NCBI GenBank assembly: GCA_024236175.1
Contig: JACKKY010000001.1
Location: forward strand, 434,001-498,000
DNA length: 64,000 bases
DNA from: Novosphingobium sp.
GTDB taxonomy: Bacteria > Pseudomonadota > Alphaproteobacteria > Sphingomonadales > Sphingomonadaceae
Direction of reading: 5' to 3'
The notes below the pieces were generated by a model. It had not been told where the DNA came from, did not search any database, and was given only the letters and a program-made list of their open reading frames with translations. A program made the translations under genes and the position numbers. The number at the start of each line of letters is the position of its first letter. The stretch's first letter is position 1. Positions 60,407 through 64,000 of the stretch are shown one piece after another.

Positions 60407-60565
60407 TCAGGCCACGGAAACCGCGGCGCTGATCCATGTGAGCGAGAGCGCGAGGACAGTCAGCGGCAGGCTGATGCCGAGCACGTACCTCACGACACGT
60501 TCCTCGCTGCCCGCACGGACAGCTTCGGTGGCAATGACGATGGGCTTGCGCGGGGGATTCATCAT
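60407..60565 (-). CDS. Small membrane protein (52 aa)
   Basis: The reading frame begins with ATG at 60565, 7 nt after AAGGAGA. It codes for a basic cytoplasmic start (MNPPRKPIVIATEAVRAGSEERVVRY) followed by one transmembrane segment (VLGISLPLTVLALSLTWISAAVSVA) to the end. It is followed by the 37-aa gene. The nearest regulatory dyad (60635-60648) is 70 nt upstream of the start. Function unknown, but the position below the light-regulator array suggests light control. Confidence 0.6.
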   Translation of the reverse strand: MMNPPRKPIVIATEAVRAGSEERVVRYVLGISLPLTVLALSLTWISAAVSVA

Positions 60566-60634
60566 CGAAGTTCTCCTTTGAGCTGTGATGCCTGAGCATG
60601 CGAAAGATGCGGAACCGATCACGCAGCCACAACC

Positions 60635-60648
60635 TGTCCGAAGGGGCA
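60635..60648. promoter_or_regulatory. Repeated dyad, copy 1 (TGTCC-N3-GGGGCA)
   Basis: The 14-bp sequence TGTCCGAAGGGGCA lies 70 nt upstream of the 52-aa gene. Two further copies occur at 60764 and 60929, all preceded by ACC. It is an imperfect inverted repeat, as expected for a dimeric HTH regulator. The LOV-HTH protein encoded next door is the natural candidate. Confidence 0.5.
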
Positions 60649-60673
60649 TTGCACGGGCGGTCTGAGGAAGGTT

Positions 60674-60777
60674 GCAAGGCCGGTGCCGGCACGGGTCGCT
60701 GGAAGATACCGACAGCCGGCCTTGCCGGGATGCAATTGGCGGTGCGGCCGGTCCCGCGCCACCTGTCCCTTGGGGCA
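60674..60777. repeat. 104-bp repeat, copy 1: hairpin plus dyad
   Basis: This unit has a perfect 10-bp inverted pair GCAAGGCCGG/CCGGCCTTGC (60674-60683 and 60716-60725), a spacer of 38 nt, and the dyad TGTCCCTTGGGGCA (60764-60777). The same arrangement recurs at 60840-60942 with nearly the same spacing. It lies upstream of the 52-aa gene and beyond the terminator of the LOV-HTH transcript. Confidence 0.65.
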
Positions 60778-60788
60778 ATCCTCGCCAG

Positions 60789-60825
60789 AAAAAAACGGGC
60801 CCGGCGCAAGATGCAGCCGGGCCCG
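60789..60825 (-). terminator. Rho-independent terminator of the LOV-HTH transcript
   Basis: A perfect 10-bp stem (60796-60805 with 60816-60825) with a 10-nt loop is followed, on the minus strand, by seven T residues (60789-60795). It lies about 120 nt after the LOV-HTH stop codon, so that transcript has a structured 3' UTR that includes the second 104-bp repeat. A separate small RNA ending here is also possible. Confidence 0.85.
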
Positions 60826-60839
60826 GCGTTCGAGGGGTA

Positions 60840-60942
60840 GCAAGGCCGGTTCAGGGAGAGGTCGCGGAGTGATGCGGACTGCCGGCCTTGCCCTGCCCTT
60901 TTGCCTGCCCGATCCGGTGAGGACTACCTGTCCCTAGGGGCA
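60840..60942. repeat. 103-bp repeat, copy 2: hairpin plus dyad
   Basis: This unit matches 60674-60777: GCAAGGCCGG/CCGGCCTTGC arms at 60840-60849 and 60882-60891, then 37 nt, then TGTCCCTAGGGGCA (60929-60942). It lies directly after the LOV-HTH stop codon and before its terminator. Confidence 0.65.
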
Positions 60943-60946
60943 ATCG

Positions 60947-61537
60947 TCAGTAACCGGCCTCTATCGCGACACGGATCGCGTCGGCGGCGGTCTTCACGCC
61001 CAGCGACCGGAACATGGCCGCCCGGTGCATCTTGATGGTGCGCTCGCTGAGGCTGAGGTCGTAGGCGATCTGCTTGTTGAGCTTGCCCTGCGCCATTTCG
61101 ATCAGGATTTCACGCTGGCGCGGGCTGAGCTTCGCGATGCGGTCATAGGCATCGCCGCGCCGCTCGTCATTGGCGCGCACCTTCTCGTCGGAAATCTCCA
61201 CCTGCGATCCCAGGAAGTATTCCAGCTCGCCAGCCGCGTCGAAGATCGGCGCGACCATCACCGCATTGCGAAACGGCGTTCCGTCCTTCCTGTAATTGAG
61301 GATCTCGACCATGGTCGGCCGCTGCATCCTGATGCCGGTGCGCAAGGCCTCGGTCAGCCAGGGCTCGGTATCCGGGCCGGACAGGAACCGGCAATTGTGG
61401 CCGATGATTTCCTCGCGGTCGTACCCGGTCAGCGCGACGAAGGCGTCATTGCAGGCAACGATCGGATTATCCGGCAGGCGAGGATTGCTCACCACGGCGG
61501 CGATCGCGCTGGAAGCAATGAGGTCTGACGGGTCCAT
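60947..61537 (-). CDS. LOV-HTH blue-light-responsive transcription factor, EL222-like (196 aa)
   Basis: A LOV domain (about residues 10-115) contains GHNCRFLSG with the photo-adduct Cys at residue 49, the flavin-contacting context NYRKDGTPFRNAVMVAPIFD, and the terminal FLGSQVEISDE. It is followed by a LuxR-type HTH: LSPRQREILIEMAQGKLNKQIAYDLSLSERTIKMHRAAMFRSLGVKTAADAI (about 137-190). The same order and similar size occur in EL222 of Erythrobacter litoralis, where blue light releases the HTH to dimerise and bind DNA. The likely targets are the dyads at 60635, 60764, 60929 and 61576, and the divergent folE. The ATG at 61537 has a weak ribosome binding site. Confidence 0.93.
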   Translation of the reverse strand: MDPSDLIASSAIAAVVSNPRLPDNPIVACNDAFVALTGYDREEIIGHNCRFLSGPDTEPWLTEALRTGIRMQRPTMVEILNYRKDGTPFRNAVMVAPIFDAAGELEYFLGSQVEISDEKVRANDERRGDAYDRIAKLSPRQREILIEMAQGKLNKQIAYDLSLSERTIKMHRAAMFRSLGVKTAADAIRVAIEAGY

Positions 61538-61575
61538 CGGCAGAGGCTAACGGATCGGCCGGATGAAGGGAAGAA

Positions 61576-61589
61576 TGCCCTTTGGTGCA
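61576..61589. promoter_or_regulatory. Degenerate dyad between LOV-HTH and folE
   Basis: TGCCCTTTGGTGCA matches 9 of 14 positions of the reverse complement of the dyad found three times at 60635-60942 (TGCCC, central GG, final CA). It lies 39 nt from the LOV-HTH start and 73 nt from the folE start, in the only intergenic DNA between the two divergent genes. Confidence 0.3.
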
Positions 61590-61661
61590 GGTTGTCCGGT
61601 GCCATACCGCGCCGCATTGGTGGGAAAACCAATCCCAACCGGCGCAAGTCAGGAGCCTGCC

Positions 61662-62276
61662 ATGAACTACATCGCGAACGATTGCTTCGATGTCGAAGAG
61701 GACGGCAAGATCTTCGTGCCGCAGGACGTCCAGGATGCCGTGAAGACGCTTATCCTGTGGGCCGGAGACGAACCGTCCCGCGAGGGTCTGGCCGACACGC
61801 CCCGGCGTGTTGCGCGGGCATGGCGCGAATACTGCCGCGGATATCTGGAAGATCCCGCCGCCCACCTGTCGCGGACGTTCGAGGAAGTCGGCGGCTATGA
61901 CGAAGTGGTGCTGCTGAAGGACATTCCCTTCCAGTCGCATTGCGAGCACCACATGGCGCCGATCACCGGCAAGGCGTCGATCGCCTACCTGCCGAACGAC
62001 CGCGTGGTCGGCATTTCCAAGCTGGCGCGGGTGCTGCACGGCTTCGCCCACCGCCTGCAGGTGCAGGAGCGCCTCACCGCCGAAGTCGCGCAATGCATCT
62101 GGGACCACCTGAAACCGCAGGGCGTGGCCGTCGTCATCGAAGCGCAGCACGGCTGCATGACCGGGCGCGGCGTCTGCACGCCGGGCGTCGGCATGGTGAC
62201 GAGCCGGCTGATGGGCTGCTTCCTCGACGATCCGAAAAGCCGCGAGGAAATACTTTCACTGATGGGGCGCTGCTGA
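61662..62276 (+). CDS. folE: GTP cyclohydrolase I, second copy (204 aa)
   Basis: The enzyme makes dihydroneopterin triphosphate from GTP. Zinc and active-site segments are intact: QSHCEHHMAPITGKASIAYLP, KLARVLHGFAHRLQVQERLT, and HGCMTGRGV. It is a close paralog of the copy at 11263-11871 over almost the whole length, differing mostly at the N-terminus (MNYIANDCFDVEEDGKIF). It is divergent from the LOV-HTH gene, followed by a renalase-like FAD protein. A light-induced supply of pterin or folate, for example for photolyase antenna or protection, is a plausible role. The ATG follows AGGAG. Confidence 0.95.
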   Translation: MNYIANDCFDVEEDGKIFVPQDVQDAVKTLILWAGDEPSREGLADTPRRVARAWREYCRGYLEDPAAHLSRTFEEVGGYDEVVLLKDIPFQSHCEHHMAPITGKASIAYLPNDRVVGISKLARVLHGFAHRLQVQERLTAEVAQCIWDHLKPQGVAVVIEAQHGCMTGRGVCTPGVGMVTSRLMGCFLDDPKSREEILSLMGRC

Positions 62277-62321
62277 AGCTGCGTCCCGGTCTGGCGGCAA
62301 CACGGAACGGTAGGACACACG

Positions 62322-63290
62322 ATGCGGATCGGGATCGTCGGAGCCGGCATGGCGGGCCTTGCCTGTGCGCGGGTGCTTGCGGATCGCGGCGGCGACATAT
62401 GGCTGTTCGACAAGGGCAGAGGCCCGGGCGGCCGCATGTCGACGCGCCGCGTCGCGACACCCCTCGGCGAGGCCGCGTTCGACCATGGCGCGCAATATTT
62501 CACGGCGCGCCACCCCCGCTTCGTCGAAGTCGTGAACGGATGGCAGCATCGCGGGCTGGTTGCGCCATGGCCCGAAGCCCATGCGGAAGCCTGGGTGGGC
62601 GTGCCGGGAATGAACGCCGTGATCGGCGACATGGCGCGTCGCCACAAGGTTGCCTTCGGCGAGATCGTCAAATCGCTGGAGCAGCGCGGCGACGGCTGGC
62701 ATTTCCGGCTCGATGCGGGAGTGGCCGGTCCTTTCGACCTGGCGATCCTGGCGGTTCCCGCCGAACAGGCGGCAACGCTGATTTCCCTGCATGATTTCGA
62801 GATGGCGCGGGTTGCGATTCGCGCCCGCTCGAAACCGTGCTGGACGGGCCTTTTCGCATTCGGCGAGCGGCTTGCGACCGCGCAGGACGTCTTCAGGGAC
62901 CGGGGCATCATCGCCTGGGCCGCGCGAAACAGCGCGAAGCCCGGCCGCAGGGGTCCGGAAAGCTGGGTGGTGCAGGCCCAGCCGAGCTGGACCGAGGCCC
63001 ATTGCGAAGACGATCGGGACGATGTTTCGCAGGCCCTGCTCGATGCGCTGGCAAGCGAACTGGGGGTGGCGCGGCCCGATCCCGTCGCCGCCGCCGCGCA
63101 TCGCTGGCGGTTCGCCATGTCCAACGGCACCGGCGACCAGGCCCTGTGGAACCCGGGAAAGCAGCTCGGCGTCTGCGGCGACTGGCTGATGGGACCCCGG
63201 GTCGAATCCGCCTGGCTGTCCGGGCACCTGCTGGGCCAGCGCATCGTCGGCAATGCGGATGACGGAGAAGCATACCTGCGCACGGCGTGA
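62322..63290 (+). CDS. Renalase-like FAD/NAD(P)-dependent oxidoreductase (322 aa)
   Basis: This is an FAD-binding Rossmann protein related to renalase and amine oxidases. RIGIVGAGMAGLACARVLADRGGDIWLFDKGRGPGGRMSTRR (residues 2-43) carries the dinucleotide motif and the GGRMSTRR signature, followed by FDHGAQYFTARHPRF. The C-terminus ends in QLGVCGDWLMGPRVESAWLSGHLLGQRIV, the usual FAD-binding end. In alphaproteobacteria this group often neighbours photolyase and light or singlet-oxygen regulators. It lies 45 nt after folE, so the two may be one operon. The reaction is unknown, possibly oxidation of dihydronicotinamide isomers as in renalase. Confidence 0.9.
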   Translation: MRIGIVGAGMAGLACARVLADRGGDIWLFDKGRGPGGRMSTRRVATPLGEAAFDHGAQYFTARHPRFVEVVNGWQHRGLVAPWPEAHAEAWVGVPGMNAVIGDMARRHKVAFGEIVKSLEQRGDGWHFRLDAGVAGPFDLAILAVPAEQAATLISLHDFEMARVAIRARSKPCWTGLFAFGERLATAQDVFRDRGIIAWAARNSAKPGRRGPESWVVQAQPSWTEAHCEDDRDDVSQALLDALASELGVARPDPVAAAAHRWRFAMSNGTGDQALWNPGKQLGVCGDWLMGPRVESAWLSGHLLGQRIVGNADDGEAYLRTA

Positions 63291-63360
63291 TCGATACGGC
63301 CCAAAGGTCGTATTGAGCTCCGGCGGTTTTCGGCCATCTTCGCGAACAAGGAGACAGCCC

Positions 63361-63462
63361 ATGTTCGGCACATTCAAATCGAGGCGGATCGAAGTCGCAG
63401 CCCTGGTCGCCATACTGGCACACGCCGCCGTCATTTCCGTGGCAGGCTTCGGACTTGCGTAA
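63361..63462 (+). CDS. Very small membrane protein (33 aa)
   Basis: The gene begins ATG at 63361 after AAGGAGA. It codes for a basic start (MFGTFKSRRIE) and one membrane segment (VAALVAILAHAAVISVAGFGLA) to the end. It follows the renalase-like gene by 70 nt on the same strand. This is the third tiny membrane gene in this light-response block. Function unknown. Confidence 0.55.
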   Translation: MFGTFKSRRIEVAALVAILAHAAVISVAGFGLA

Positions 63463-63504
63463 CCCGGCGGACAAGCAGGCCAGAACGTGCGACCGCTTCC
63501 GGCC

Positions 63505-63966
63505 CTACCCCCGTCCGCGATAGGGTGGCACGCCCTGGTCCGGCAGCCACAACCCTTCGGGCGGCGGGCCGGACTGCCAGAACACGTCGATCGGGATGCC
63601 GCCGCGCGGATACCAGTAGCCGCCGATCCGCAGCCACCTCGGCTTCATCTCGTCGAACAGGCGCTGGCCGATGCCGACCGTCACGTCTTCGTGGAATCCC
63701 GAATGGTTGCGGAAGGAGCCGAGGAACAGCTTCAGGCCCTTCGATTCCACGATCGTCTCGTCCGGCGCATAGTCGATCACGAGATGGGCGAAATCGGGCT
63801 GGCCCGTCACCGGGCACAGCGACGTGAATTCCGGCGCGGCGAAGCGCACCAGGTAAAGCTGGCCCTTCCTGGGGTTGGGCACGTAATCGAGCGCCGCTTC
63901 CTCAGGCGAGGCAGGCAGCGCACTCTGCTGGCCCAGATGGACGGTTTTCGGGCTTTCGTCGCTCAT
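63505..63966 (-). CDS. queF: NADPH-dependent preQ0 (7-cyano-7-deazaguanine) reductase (153 aa)
   Basis: This enzyme reduces preQ0 to preQ1 in queuosine synthesis. The catalytic Cys lies in PEFTSLCPVTGQPDFA (about residues 46-61), and VESKGLKLFLGSFRNHSGFHED (about 74-95) carries the conserved ESK and NH/HE residues. The length of 153 is typical of the short, single-domain QueF. The ATG at 63966 is near the window end. Nothing can be called in the last 34 bases. Confidence 0.95.
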   Translation of the reverse strand: MSDESPKTVHLGQQSALPASPEEAALDYVPNPRKGQLYLVRFAAPEFTSLCPVTGQPDFAHLVIDYAPDETIVESKGLKLFLGSFRNHSGFHEDVTVGIGQRLFDEMKPRWLRIGGYWYPRGGIPIDVFWQSGPPPEGLWLPDQGVPPYRGRG

Positions 63967-64000
63967 ATGCGCAGTCCATGCCCTTGGCCGGCGCGATTGG

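Noticed and set aside
60205..60940. Several plus-strand small frames across the light-response intergenic region
   Set aside because: They overlap the hairpins, terminator and the two minus-strand tiny genes. They lack ribosome binding sites and membrane or domain features.

Overview
This 64 kb window is GC-rich chromosomal DNA. It most likely comes from an alphaproteobacterium of the order Sphingomonadales (Novosphingobium, Sphingobium or Erythrobacteraceae-like). The evidence is a TonB-dependent receptor paired with a sulfatase, a Sphingomonas-type TonB/ExbB/ExbD operon, a short LOV-HTH protein of the EL222 type, and many catabolic genes (P450, TauD/TfdA, LLM, SnoaL, thiolase/DUF35). Genus is inference. 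No rRNA, tRNA, CRISPR array, insertion sequence or prophage was found.

Layout. 1-4 kb: 5' end of ahcY behind a perfect palindrome, a secreted unknown protein, a peroxiredoxin, and a tonB-exbD-exbD-exbB operon with ATGA overlaps. 4-11 kb: a QDPR-like dehydrogenase, a sulfatase and TonB-dependent receptor pair, and a diguanylate cyclase. 11-13.4 kb: folE and a phospholipase D-family protein. 13.5-20 kb: a one-direction operon of SnoaL-like protein, TetR, P450, TauD-type dioxygenase, LuxE/PaaK-like adenylating enzyme and LuxC-like acyl reductase, closed by a terminator. 20-25.3 kb: PRC-like protein, ClC channel, a second TauD, and a thiolase-fold/DUF35 pair. 26-34 kb: tamA-tamB plus a small lipoprotein, and a YihY-family protein. 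34-39.6 kb: CMD protein, a low-GC membrane gene, a coupled VOC-MEKHLA-glycerate kinase operon, and a second LuxE-like gene directly followed by a luciferase-like monooxygenase. 39.8-46.2 kb: two large RTX-type secreted proteins sharing a nearly identical 259-residue C-terminal module. 46-57 kb: D-aminoacylase-type amidohydrolase, a second LLM, sulfotransferase, SLC13 permease, GNAT-nitrilase fusion, SDR and DUF389 protein. 57.6-64 kb: OmpA, fasciclin protein and a light-response block (SDR, two tiny membrane proteins, LOV-HTH regulator, second folE, renalase-like FAD protein), then queF.

Two groups look like coherent and poorly described systems. The first is a dispersed lux-like set without recognisable luxAB: LuxC, two LuxE paralogs and two LLM flavoproteins, with a P450 and TauD enzymes. 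It suggests carboxylate activation, reduction and oxygenation of an unknown substrate. The second is a blue-light regulon in which three copies of a dyad (TGTCC-N3-GGGGCA) and a duplicated hairpin element lie between the LOV-HTH gene and two tiny membrane proteins. All functions come from reading motifs by eye, without database searches.
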